Below, piece by piece: positions 34,408 through 44,914 of a stretch of DNA of 64,000 nt. The notes below the pieces were generated by a model. It saw only the letters and a list, made by a program, of their open reading frames with translations, had not been told where the DNA came from and ran no database searches. The stretch is taken from NCBI GenBank assembly GCA_022578605.1, contig MU394064.1, forward strand, positions 124,001 through 188,000, in the 5' to 3' direction. The DNA is from Camillea tinctor. Lineage: Eukaryota; Ascomycota; Sordariomycetes; Xylariales; Xylariaceae. Position numbers and translations under genes: made by a program. The number at the start of each line of letters is the position of its first letter. Within the stretch, counting starts at the first letter, position 1.

Positions 34408-37082
34408 AGTCGAGTTTGCTCGATTAACAACACAAGGAGGAATTTTTATGGCAAACGTTTGAGATAAGTATGTACGAAAAACGATACAGGCTTGTATCGA
34501 AGTCAGTCATATATCAGATACTCATGACGAAGGATTATCGTTATGGAGTTGGAGGAATAGGGAGTCGATCGAGCCTAGGGAAAAGGGGGATTTTAAATAT
34601 GTCATGGATGTTCAAGCCAATTCAATATCTATTGGACCAGGCTACATCAGGGTGAGAGAAAAGAACTTGCCCATCTGCCTCGAGGCGGCGAAGTATATAC
34701 ACAGTAGGCAAGACAAGGTAGCAACCGTAAGCCTCAACGGCTTCCCAAAATACGGAGGACATATCTGTCACGGCAATTGTCACCTTTACAGTACCTATGA
34801 ATGGAGAGAGGAAAGAATTATTACCTAGGTAGTAACAGCATGTGATAACGAGAGGAAGGTCACGCTTTCTACCTATCTAAGAACTTTACCTGCTTGGCCC
34901 AGACCCAGAAGGGGGGCATCATCACCATCGTCATCACCAACTGAGGGAAGGCTGCGGACGTGTGACAAAAGTTAATAGGCGTAGTGTGAGTTTGTCCTCA
35001 TTCGTTCTTACTACAGGGAGCTAAAAATGGGTTCTACGGCAGTGGCAGGGTAATACAGGCTCGGCTCTTTAAGACTGTGCTTTGGGTATTCTACGTAACA
35101 TAGGCAATTTATCCCAAGTTTGAGTCGTAGTCACCTTTTGGTAAGTCACCTAACTCCACGGATGGATTCTGTGTTTCGTTCCCTCTTCTTTTCACCATAT
35201 CCCGTACCTACGACTGAGGTCGGGGACTCCGCCAGGGAGAACGAAATGACGAAGGATTAGTGTCAGGTGGAATGGAATTTTTTTGTGTCTTCTCCCCTTT
35301 CCGCGTTTCTTCTGACGGTTACAATGGGCTCGCAATTAACTAACTGAAGATAAATCGGGAGGAATTGGTGCCACAGTTGGACGATGGTGTACGAGGGGCG
35401 AGGTAGAAGGATCTGTCACGAGAGAAGATATTGAAACTAGTGAAATGCAAAAAAAGGGTAAAACAACAAAACAAAAAAGAAATAGGAATAAGAAAATAGA
35501 TCGGAATATCAGAGGACGAAAAAAAGGAAGTCATATTAATGGCACTGGTTTCTAATAATAAGACAGCTAACTCAACGGCATTGATGTATCCAACTGTCAA
35601 CATTCGATAAGCCTCATAGACCCCTGATATTTGGGTAAGGGGTATTGACGGTTGAATAACTTATAGAAGATAGGTGCGTATATTAGTACTATCCACTTGA
35701 TCTCGCTGTGGGTGTAGTATGTAATTCTGCAAGGGGCACAGGTCAGGACTGAGGTGAGATTTCTTTCCTTCGGTGAGAATGATATAGGAGGTCACTTATA
35801 TTGGACCGACCTGGAGCACAGTGGAGTAGTACCTATTTTCTCCGCTTTTAGCAGACTACTATGCAACCCCAGAAAAGCCTTAACCCTAGGTAGCAGGGTA
35901 GGTTAGGTAACCAAGACACAGGGCTCTCTATAGCACATGTTGGAGGACTGACGTAGTGGTACTTAGTACGAGCCTCGTTTATCAAGGTTCAACATGTGTA
36001 GGACACGAAGAACTCTCAGCATTGAACCGAAACTTACCATTATTAATATCTTAAGCATCATTAGGTACGTCGATATCAACATTTAAGTCATACATAAACA
36101 TAACGAGCCTTTGATTCTTGCGCCACCCCATATCCGATCTGAATAAGTGGCTAAGCGGATGTCACCCTACCCACTACCTACCACTACATAGTTAGACGGT
36201 GATGAGGACATATTAATATAACTGATCGAACCTATTGATTTTCTTTACTATTCCAGAAAAAGAGGTCCCGTGGTACCTAGGTTAGGAGCTTAACTGTATA
36301 GAGGTATGTATGTACCTGCATCCCTACTCTCACCGTTCTGCATGTCTCTCATCAGGTCTAGGTTCAGCTCATTCAGCATGAAGCCCTAGGTTGGGTAACT
36401 TACATAGATATTCATTTGTTCCGATCAGGACTCATGAGATACCTCGTACCTAACCCGGGTTAATAAGGTCTCCAAAAACTCGCATAGCCACTTATAGCTA
36501 CGTACAGCTATCCGAACAACTATAAGCCGGTATTCCACATGTTCACGCTTGTGACTTGTCAGATGAGGTGAGACATGGGTAACCCAAGGAAATAAATAGT
36601 TCGTTGACCAAGTAAGAACCGTTCACCTGTCGGAGAACAGCGCTTTATCAGATGAGCAGTCCACATGCATAACAGGGTGTGGTAGCCGCCAACACCGTGC
36701 CTCGCTATGCGCCTCTTACAGGTCAATTGGTCGATACACCAAATCCTTCAATCTGATCCGATGTCCCCCCTACCCCTTCTACCGGGGGATGCCGGCTTGA
36801 GTATCCCGAATCCCAGATGGCTTGGATAGTTGCAAGATCGTGACCAGGTAGACGCCCTTCCACGGATCCCTACCCCTCACTTTAATAAAGCAGGTATGAG
36901 CTGATATGAAGCTAGGGCAATCATGTTTCCTTGCGCTTCTTCTCATCTTGAAGTTCAGCTGAGGTACTAAATCCTTATTTTATAAGGGTGGTTATCCCGA
37001 GCTCTTGTCATGTTCCTGTACACATCACTAGAATCAACACGGGAAACTCGGACAAGAGTTAGACATACCCAAACACACTTTC
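34408..37082. other. 2.7-kb intergenic region between divergent genes
   Basis: This lies between the starts of DUF2235 copy 2 (-) and the APH-like gene (+). It is AT-rich, with the palindrome TACCTAGGTA at 34822-34831 and an A-rich tract near 35440-35530. Short frames have no recognisable motifs. It must contain both promoters. Confidence 0.45.
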
Positions 37083-38174
37083 ATGGACGACCTACCCAGA
37101 GATTCTGGTGTCTCGCTCACGCCCTTTTTTGACCGCTGCAAGCTACCACCTAGCGTCAAAGACGATTGCGATACATTCGCCAGGGAGAGGTTCACGGGAA
37201 ATGTCCGACCAGCCCCCTTCCAGGGCTATTGTTCATATACGCTCTTAGTCGGCGATAGCACCATCGTTCAGTTCAGGCCCCTAGCTCACAAGCTAGACAT
37301 CAACATAACCACGATTGCCTGTCAAGTTTTTGGCCATCTAGCTCCGGAAACGGAATTCATAGGACAGTTGAATGCGACTGGATTATATGCGTTTTCCATG
37401 AGAAGATTGCCCGGGGTTTCGCTCTCTGATCTTCGCGCTCAGATTGGCCGTGAGAGTGCCGTACAGGTCGCACAGCAGAGGAAACAATTCGTGATAGACT
37501 TCGCTCACATACAAGCGAAAAGCTGGGTCCATAGAAAAACCGCAAAGGAACTCCCGGAAAAAAGGACCGTGGGATCGTCACTGCAATGGCGATTGGAGCT
37601 CATGAACGAGGCTCTCCCAAAACGTTTCCGCCGTATCACCCGAAGTCTTCTAGTTTCTTTACCAGAAATACAAGCCCTCCCCTGGACGTTTAGTCATGGC
37701 GATTTCCTGCCTTCGAATATCATGGTCTGTCCGGAATCCGGTAAACTCTTGGGTTTGTTAGACTGGGCTGAGGCAGAGTTTCTACCTTTCGGTGTCGGTA
37801 TGTACGGTCTTGAAGAGCTCATTGGGGAAGATAAGGGGGGGCGTTTCATCTACTATCCCGAAGCAAAACACCTCCGATGCCTTTTCTGGAGCGAATTATC
37901 GCGCGCCCTTCCCGAACTTGCCCAAGACGCGCGATTACTGACCTTGGTCAAGAAAGCACAGATCCTTGGTATACTGCTATGGCATGGAATTGCTTTTGAT
38001 GATGGCAAATTGAATCGCGCCGTAGAAGAAGGGAAGGATGATGATGAGATCAAAAGACTAGAAGCATTCCTTTCGTCATCTCTCAACCCACGACACCAGA
38101 TCTTGCGAAAAATTGGATCTCTCGCGGCATTACCGCTATCATTCATTCAAAGTCTTCCGCATAGAAAGATATGA
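37083..38174 (+). CDS. Aminoglycoside-phosphotransferase (APH)-fold protein
   Basis: A single-exon frame of 363 aa beginning MDDLPRDSG. It shows the catalytic core of the APH/choline-kinase superfamily: HGDFLPSNIMV (Brenner motif HGDxxxxN) followed by GLLDWAEAEFLPFG, which carries the metal-binding Asp of the DFG-equivalent loop. The N-lobe is poorly conserved and has FQGYCSYTLLVGDSTIVQFR in place of a standard nucleotide-binding loop. Fungal genomes contain many such proteins whose substrates are mostly unknown; they are not evidence of antibiotic resistance. No signal peptide or membrane span is seen. Its stop lies 88 bp from the stop of the convergent secreted-protein gene. Confidence 0.88.
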   Translation: MDDLPRDSGVSLTPFFDRCKLPPSVKDDCDTFARERFTGNVRPAPFQGYCSYTLLVGDSTIVQFRPLAHKLDINITTIACQVFGHLAPETEFIGQLNATGLYAFSMRRLPGVSLSDLRAQIGRESAVQVAQQRKQFVIDFAHIQAKSWVHRKTAKELPEKRTVGSSLQWRLELMNEALPKRFRRITRSLLVSLPEIQALPWTFSHGDFLPSNIMVCPESGKLLGLLDWAEAEFLPFGVGMYGLEELIGEDKGGRFIYYPEAKHLRCLFWSELSRALPELAQDARLLTLVKKAQILGILLWHGIAFDDGKLNRAVEEGKDDDEIKRLEAFLSSSLNPRHQILRKIGSLAALPLSFIQSLPHRKI

Positions 38175-38262
38175 CACGTCTATCTGATATAGAATGGTAA
38201 CTAGGCCCAGAACTATTCAATAGTATAGTTTGAATAGCTAATACGATATCGGAGTCTTCATA

Positions 38263-39047
38263 TTACGTACATACAGCATGGCCCACAATCACATTGTAGT
38301 TCTCGGTATCAAATTCCTGGCCTTGAACGTCGCCATGACCTTGATCCGTACCACACTGATCTATGATATTATCCACGTAAGCAGCAATATCGTTGCACGA
38401 AAGATCAATGCCCCAAGCGTTGTCGTTGCAAAGCCAAATGCCGCCATCATAGGCACAGCTAATCTGAGTACAGACACGTGGTCCAGGGCCTATTCCACAT
38501 GTGCCTGCAGCATATTTAAGGGCCATGGAGCCAACCCCTATAGACAAGGTGCTCGCTCTGCCATCACTTCCAACATCGCAAACAATATTTCCATTCTAAG
38601 AACATTAGCCATATGTGCCATCAATATATATCATCAGTGGAGCTCACCTGGTCTCGATCCTGTATATTAGAAACCTCTCGGTTACCTGCCCTTTGTTCAA
38701 AGGACATCTTCCATGAAAACCCAGGGTTTGACTCTTGTATCTTGGCTTCGATTTCCTACCCCGATCTTAACATCCCAACATCTCCGGTTTAACATGAAGG
38801 TCTTTCTTACCTGTATGGTCCCATTAAACGAGAGTATCTCGTCATCTTTCTCAATGGCGCCCGACCAGTGTAGTGGCACGACACTATAGCCATCAAGCAA
38901 GGCATTATGGGTTTGTACGCCTGTAGATATAACCTGAGAATTCGTGAGGACTGATTATTACCTAGGTAGGTTGCGGGTCACTTCACATACTATCCCATAC
39001 TCCATGGTGAGTCCGATAATTAAAAGATATAAAACGTATTGAGCCAT
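38263..39047 (-). CDS. Small secreted cysteine-rich protein
   Basis: Proposed exons: 38991-39047, 38811-38933, 38648-38659, 38263-38595 (174 aa). Exon 1 encodes MAQYVLYLLIIGLTMEYGI, a probable signal peptide. The conserved C-terminal part has GPGPRVCTQISCAYDG, IWLCNDNAWGIDLSCNDIAA, VDNIIDQCG and QGQEFDTENYNVIVGHAVC, about eight cysteines in all. From memory this resembles a broad group of fungal small secreted proteins carrying a C-S-Y-N-S-A-I-W-x-C-N-D-like motif; I know no proven function for it. The third exon, 12 nt between a CAG acceptor and a GTGAGC donor, is plausible but not certain; skipping it keeps the frame. Expression may be condition-dependent, but nothing in the sequence shows it. 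The gene starts a tandem minus-strand trio with the oxygenase and SnoaL-like genes. Confidence 0.72.
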
Positions 39048-39548
39048 GACGGGAATTTGCAATGGCTTTGCGGGGACAATGATTAGAATGGATAGCTAGT
39101 GGAAAGGAAGTAGGATCTTTTCAACGTAAAAGGCTACACATATTGGGTACTTTTATGTTATAACATCAGCAAGGGCAATCAACATTCCAGTTGGAGAAGC
39201 ACAAAATATCTTGACCATATCAGATCATTAGCTCTATAAGGACCCAATCTGGTTGCTAGTTTTACGCAAACCTACCCCAGATTACATGAGCAGTCTACTT
39301 ACTGGTCACCATAATACATGTTGATGGGATCACATACCGAACAGAGTGCTACACAGTCCAGCAAAACTATAAGACAGGCTCGCTTGGTTATTCATAACTA
39401 CTCGATACGTGATGATTGCCCATCCGTAGAAATCGGTAAAATATTAGCTCCCACGACCCGGGATGTTCGCAGAACGAACTCGCCCCGTCAGAGAGGATGA
39501 TAAGCTCAGATGTAGCACGTAGCCACAAATCGACAACACAAAATAACA
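39048..39548. other. Intergenic, upstream of the secreted-protein gene
   Basis: This 501-bp gap holds the promoter of the secreted-protein gene (-) and the 3' region of the oxygenase gene. It is AT-rich and I see no other feature. Confidence 0.5.
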
Positions 39549-41634
39549 TCAAGAATGATTTGCTCTAAGACCGTTCTGTGAACCGTTTGGAATTCCACCC
39601 GGGTGTTGTCCAACCCCGTTTGCGATCATCTCTATTTGCCATGGGAGTGGGTTTTGAGCAGGTTTCACAGGACCCAACTCACCGGCTCTGCGCTGCTGCC
39701 AGGCTTCGATGTCCCTATGGTCGACAAAGTTCCCATGAAAACCAAGGCGCAGTCTGAGAGGCAGGTGTAAAGTTGCCAGAGGCCCGGCCGAAAGGTTCTG
39801 AGCATCCCAGATGACCACGTCATTCCTGAGCTCATCGAGATTGTTCTTGAGCGCCGCAAGATACCCTTCTCCCTCTGCGCCACCATCTTTTGGGATAAAC
39901 ACTGGCTCTTGCAGTGTTGAAGTTGGACCTGCAAACCATACGTCCTCTTTTCCTGGCTTGTTTTCGTCGTCTGGATCCCAGGTGTAATGGGCCATGCAGT
40001 TGAATAATCCACCAGCAGGAGGCCCACACTTTGCGAAATCATACGGCCGAGTAGGATCAACCTTCAGCTGCCAGAAGTGCTTGTACTTCTTGGTCACATA
40101 ACGGTCATCTATACGAGAGAACTCGCCGTTCGTCTTCCACTCCAGGGACGGCTTAACCCTGGTGCCGGACTTCGCTTTTGGGTCAAACACCCAGCGACAT
40201 GTCGGACTGCTCAGCCGGCTTCGTTTCCCCATGTCGGGCGCTTCCCCGTCAGGGGGGAACCAGAAGAACACGTTGCCATCGGCTACTGTGAGGTCGAACA
40301 CGACGTGACCATTATCGTTCTCATAACATCCAGCTACGTGGCCGTGGAATCCTATTATAGCATTATACAGGTAAGTTGAGTGAACCTTGATTGGTGAAAA
40401 ACAAAGGGGGGGAAAAGAAAAAGAAAAATAGATATCACACAGCCACCCACGGGGCTTGCCCCTTTACTTCCCCACATATTCTATATCGCACTCACCATTA
40501 TCCGCTCTAAACCATACCACATCCTCGGCCTTCCCGCCCCGCCGCGGCACCAGGCCATACACCTGGTCCTCGTGGGGATCCCACGCGAACTTATTACCGC
40601 CAGCGCGCAGGCGATCGAGCGACATCTTCAGCGGGGTGAGGGGGAGCACCATATAATTCTTAGAGACGCCGCAGTCGTGTATCATGCCAGCGAACGGGGC
40701 CTTGAACCAGAGCTCCTGGGTCTTGCGGCCGTCGGGGTCGATGGTCCAGCTCACGAGATCGACGCCGCAATCGGAGCCGTCGGCGCCGGCCTCGTAGGCG
40801 AAGCACAGCATCTCGCCGGTGTCGGGGTCGAACTTGGGGTGCGCGGTGAAGGTGGGCGCCGTGATCTGGCCCTCGAAGTCGTATCGCCCGATGGTCTCGA
40901 GCGTCGTCGGGTCCAGCGCGAACGGCGGGCCGTCCTCCTTGCTCGCCAGCAGCATGCCCCGCCAGAACGTCACGTTCGTGTTCGATACCGTCCGGATCAC
41001 GCCCCGCACGCTCTCGTTGTCCGTGTACGGGTTGCGGTACCGCCCGAATAGGCTCTGCCGCGCCGCCGCCTCGCGCTCGAATTTGTCTGTCCGCACGTAC
41101 CGCTGCTTGAAGTCGGCGTGCCCGTTGGCGATGCGGATCGCGGTTACGCTGCCTGGTTTTTTCCCATTGTCGACCGTTAGTGATGAATGTCTTTTTCTTT
41201 TCCTTTTCTGGGATTAGATCGCCTCTCGTACGTGAGACTTACCATCTCCGTTCTGGAGTACGCGGTGAATTAGCAACGTATTAGGTAGGTCAGCCACCTT
41301 GGAGTATCTAGATTTAGACTTACAAAGTGTATGTCGTCTTCGAACATGGGGGGAAACCTATGGTCCTATAATGGCAAGCTCTTGTTAGCTAGGCAGTTTC
41401 TTCCAGATATAATCTAGTAATACCTACCGGCTGAACTCGATAGAATGTCCCATTGATATCGCGCGGGATCTCGCCCGTGACTTCAAGGTCGAATACATCG
41501 CCCTCGAACCGCGAGGGCTTGTTCATGGACGAGAAGACGGGGGTATCCGGGAACTTGACCCGCGAGCCGGTTCTCTTCCCATTGCTGTACGGATATAAAG
41601 ATACATCAGGTGCTAGAGCCTCGAGGTGCGCCAT
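39549..41634 (-). CDS. Carotenoid/stilbene cleavage oxygenase (RPE65 family)
   Basis: Five exons: 41428-41634, 41324-41365, 41243-41252, 40496-41152, 39549-40351 (572 aa). These non-haem iron dioxygenases cleave conjugated double bonds of carotenoids, apocarotenoids or stilbenes. The four iron-binding His are visible: [33 protein letters not shown] and [11 protein letters not shown]. The region [20 protein letters not shown], typical of the family, is built from exons 2, 3 and 4; exon 3 is just 10 nt (AACGGAGATG). The length and the [17 protein letters not shown] strand fit a fungal stilbene/lignostilbene-type enzyme, but the substrate cannot be decided. There is no signal peptide or membrane segment. 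Exon 4 is much richer in GC than exon 5. Neighbours do not include carotenoid synthesis genes. Confidence 0.93.
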
Positions 41635-42413
41635 GATGGCGATGATGATGAACTATTGATATGGAGATAGAAAGATAATTAGACCGATATGTCTGATCAA
41701 AAATCCGAACAAAGGAAAATCGAATAGAAGCTATAGGTACAAATCACTGCAATCACACTGCTACTACGGGGCCATAGAATAGTAAACCACATAGTTCAAA
41801 AAGCTAACACAGAAAGCCTTTCGCCTTACCTACTAGAAACGGCAATGTGGCTTGTTGGTAGTTTAACTGGCTTTGCAACCCATACCTCACTACCTACTCG
41901 ACGTAGAAACTTTGATACGCGCGCATCGCGAGAATTCGGCAGTTGCACGAAGCCACCGACCATCCAGCTCGAGGGCCAACATGACGACCAAGGATAAGTA
42001 TGCGTTGCCAAGCGGGACTCTCTCCCCCTCCTCCCCTTCATGCACGGATACTACTTCTAGACTCACGCAGAGATGCAACGGAGATCAAGGATCTACAGTT
42101 GGGGAAGTGGGGACGGCATATGTATTTTCCAAGATATATACCTGTATAGGACATAGGAGGAAAGGGGGGAGTGTTTACCCCAGATTCTAATCGAGCCTAT
42201 CACGGTGTTGCTTATACCAATTCCTCCAACTACCAGCCGCGGCTATCCTCTATCCTAGCTAGCATCCTTCGCTTAGACAAGATTTCCTTCTCACCCTTCT
42301 GTACTCTCCTCTCCCCCCTCTTTAGGCTATATATCACACAAGTCCTATATACATGGACACATATCGCATATACCGAGGGTAGAAAAAGAAAAGAAAAAAG
42401 GAAAGAAAAGGGT
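41635..42413. other. Intergenic, upstream of the oxygenase
   Basis: 779 bp between the oxygenase start and the SnoaL-like stop, both minus strand. It carries the oxygenase promoter. Plus-strand shadow frames here have no motifs. Confidence 0.5.
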
Positions 42414-43379
42414 CTACGCATTGTCAACCAGTTCAGGCAGAACCCTAGTAGCCCCCTCGCTCGTCCACGTCTTCCCCTCTCCCTTGCGCGCCTGCCCCTC
42501 CGGCAGCCCCAGCGAGAGCGGGGGCTCCGCCTCCGCAGCAGGCGCCCCATACACCGGGGCGCGCAGGTCGTCGTCGGCGACGCGCGCGCCGGTGACAGGG
42601 TGCGGGTAATGGAAAGGCACGACGCGGGTATCGGGCCAGAGCATCTTCTGGTCGAGCAGCTCGTCGGGGCCCCAGGGGTCGTCGGGGAAGGTGCGCGTGG
42701 GCCAGGGGACGTAGTTCTCGCGGGTGGCGGCCCAGCCGGCGTCGTAGTCGGCGTGCCAGAAGGGGAAGTACCGGTAGCGGAAGAGCTTCCACACGCCGCC
42801 CTCCTTGATGTACTCGTTCTCGTAGAGGCCGCCTTCCCACCACTGCCGCGGGGGCCCGCCGCTGTTGCCCCGCGCCGCCGATATCGCCGCCGACACCGAC
42901 GTGTGCGTCCCGGCTTGCATGAGCGCGCGCATCCGGCACCACGCGTGCGTCCCGCTCGGGTCGACGTCGACTATGTCCTGCAGCATGATGTGGTCGAGCA
43001 GGAACCCGCGCACGGGGCCGTTGCGCCCCCCGACAAAGCTGCTCTGGAACCGCCCCTGGTAGAGCCGCCGGATCCCTTCCTTGCCCCGGTACCGTGCCCC
43101 CAGGAACTCGACGTAGGCGTCGGGGGAGTCCGAGTACATGTCCACCACCTATCAGGTTTTGGTCCTTTGTCAGAATATAGAATTGAGGTTGCAGGGGTTC
43201 GTGTAAAGGGATATATAATAAAAGGGGGGAGGTGAACTTGCCTCGTTGTAAAGACACTTGTCTAGGTAGTATCCGTACTTGAAGTGAACTTTGCGCACTT
43301 CGGCCTCGTCCGAGACGCGTGAGATCTCCTTGCGAAGCAGGGCCACTTCATTCTTCAGATCCGCGAGTTCGCTTCCCAT
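42414..43379 (-). CDS. SnoaL-like (NTF2-fold) domain protein with a GC-AG intron
   Basis: Two exons, 43242-43379 and 42414-43148 (290 aa). Exon 1 encodes a short coiled coil (MGSELADLKNEVALLRKEIS) leading into VHFKYGYYLDKCLYNE; exon 2 continues VVDMYSDSPDAYVEFLGARY and GKEGIRRLYQGRF, the start of a SnoaL_4-type NTF2-like cavity fold, followed by QWWEGGLYENEYIKEGGVWK and FRYRYFPFWHADYDAGW. SnoaL-like proteins act as cyclases, isomerases or small-molecule binders; the function here is unknown. The 93-bp intron begins GCAAGT, not GT, after GAG, and ends ATAG; the match to the GC-donor consensus AG|GCAAGT and the restored frame support it. Exon 2 is very GC-rich, which generates long open shadow frames on both strands. 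Confidence 0.88.
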
Positions 43380-44914
43380 GATTGCTATAGTATATTAACT
43401 ATAAAGAGTGGGCAAAGACTATATCTATCAATACGCGTGTGTAGGGGGGGGGTTGAAATTTCTTTTTTACAAGTGACCCTACTCCTTTTGGTTCATATAT
43501 CTCGGTCTTAAATGAAAGTAGAGGTATCTACATAGAAAAGGATGCGCTCCTATATATAAGTAATTGACGCATATATCGATGATTTCGAGCCCATCAGAAG
43601 AGGTGTCTGCTTACCATGTGCCTCCTTACCTAGGTATATACCTTGGTTCAGCAAGGCCCGAAGTATCTAAGTGGCTGTAAACGTATTGGGGTACTAGATA
43701 CAAGAGAACTAACAAAAGCAACTTGCCTGGATAGGTAGTCTCGGCAGATGTTGCAGCATACGACTTGCTTCCGAAGTGATATTATCCCCCCTCACCTGCC
43801 CCCATGCGGGGAGGCTTTCGACCCCGCGACATCCAAAGCCAGAGGGAGTCGCGGCATGTCACTTGGACAAGGGATAAGCAAGGCGCATTTGTTCAGCGAA
43901 CGAACTAGGAAGCAAAGGTAACGGCTTATGAAGGGTGGGAGCTATCGCTGAAAAGGATTTCTTGATTTCGTATTCAAGGAACTTGACATGTTTACTCGTA
44001 GGTCAGTAAATAGCAGCGCCCTCGGAAAGAGAAAGGACAATCGTTGCCAAATAAATTGAGACTAGGAGCTACTGACATTTATACTAACACAGAATCATTA
44101 ATGGTTAAATAGATGGGAAGAGAACGATGATATGTGTTTCTACAAACAATACAGAATACAGAAATAAGAGAGTTTCGGACAAATAATCATAAAAGGTCGC
44201 AACAATATTTCACATATTCAGAGAGTGATTACCAATATCAATAGTAGTTAGAATGGCAATATACACCTCAATAGGGTCCCATATATGTATGTAGTGGGTT
44301 GTTATGTCGTCCATCATCACTACCATCATATGACATATATACATGAGGCCCAGGGTATCCGCAAAGTGAAAGTCCCACTCCGCCCCCTTATCCAGACTCC
44401 TAATCATGCTTTCCAGCTTCTAAACACCGTCTCTTGGATATAGATAGGAAGTAACAATTGAATAGTTATGTCCTCGGAAAGGACACCCCCTAAATATAGC
44501 TATAATATGCTAAGGTTTATGTTATTGTGATTTCCCTGGGTATTCTTCAAAGCTACCTTCTTCCTTATTCGAGAGACTCTGGTGCAGCAGGCGTAGTCCA
44601 GCCCGAGGGAGGGAATATTCATAATCTCTCGTAGGAGACAATGCTTCAATCTTTCCACCATCCCAGACGACATTCATTCATTCTACATCACATTACTGGT
44701 TAATTTCTTGGGCGAGACGCCGTGAGAAGACCACGACGAATCGTCATTTTATTCTTTTTGGAACAAAAATTATCATCACCTATCATCTGATCAAAAGACT
44801 CTTTTCTTTTCCTATCATCTCACTGTACTCATCACGCTGCTACTCTTTGTTGCTTCGGGACAGCTCGTAGCCTTTCCAGCTCCGTAGCAAGACCGCTTAT
44901 ATCCTATTTCCACC
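43380..44914. other. 1.5-kb divergent intergenic region
   Basis: Between the starts of the SnoaL-like gene (-) and the M28-like gene (+); both promoters lie here. It is AT-rich, with a TACCTAGGTA palindrome at 43627-43636. No other gene is visible. Confidence 0.5.

Noticed and set aside
40572..41051. Plus-strand 159-codon frame over the oxygenase
   Set aside because: Antisense of the iron-ligand region, with no motif of its own.
42171..43235. Plus-strand 354-codon frame and a minus-strand 270-codon frame over the SnoaL-like gene
   Set aside because: They are Arg/Ala-rich products of very GC-rich coding DNA in the wrong frames; the SnoaL frame has the conserved motifs and splice sites.
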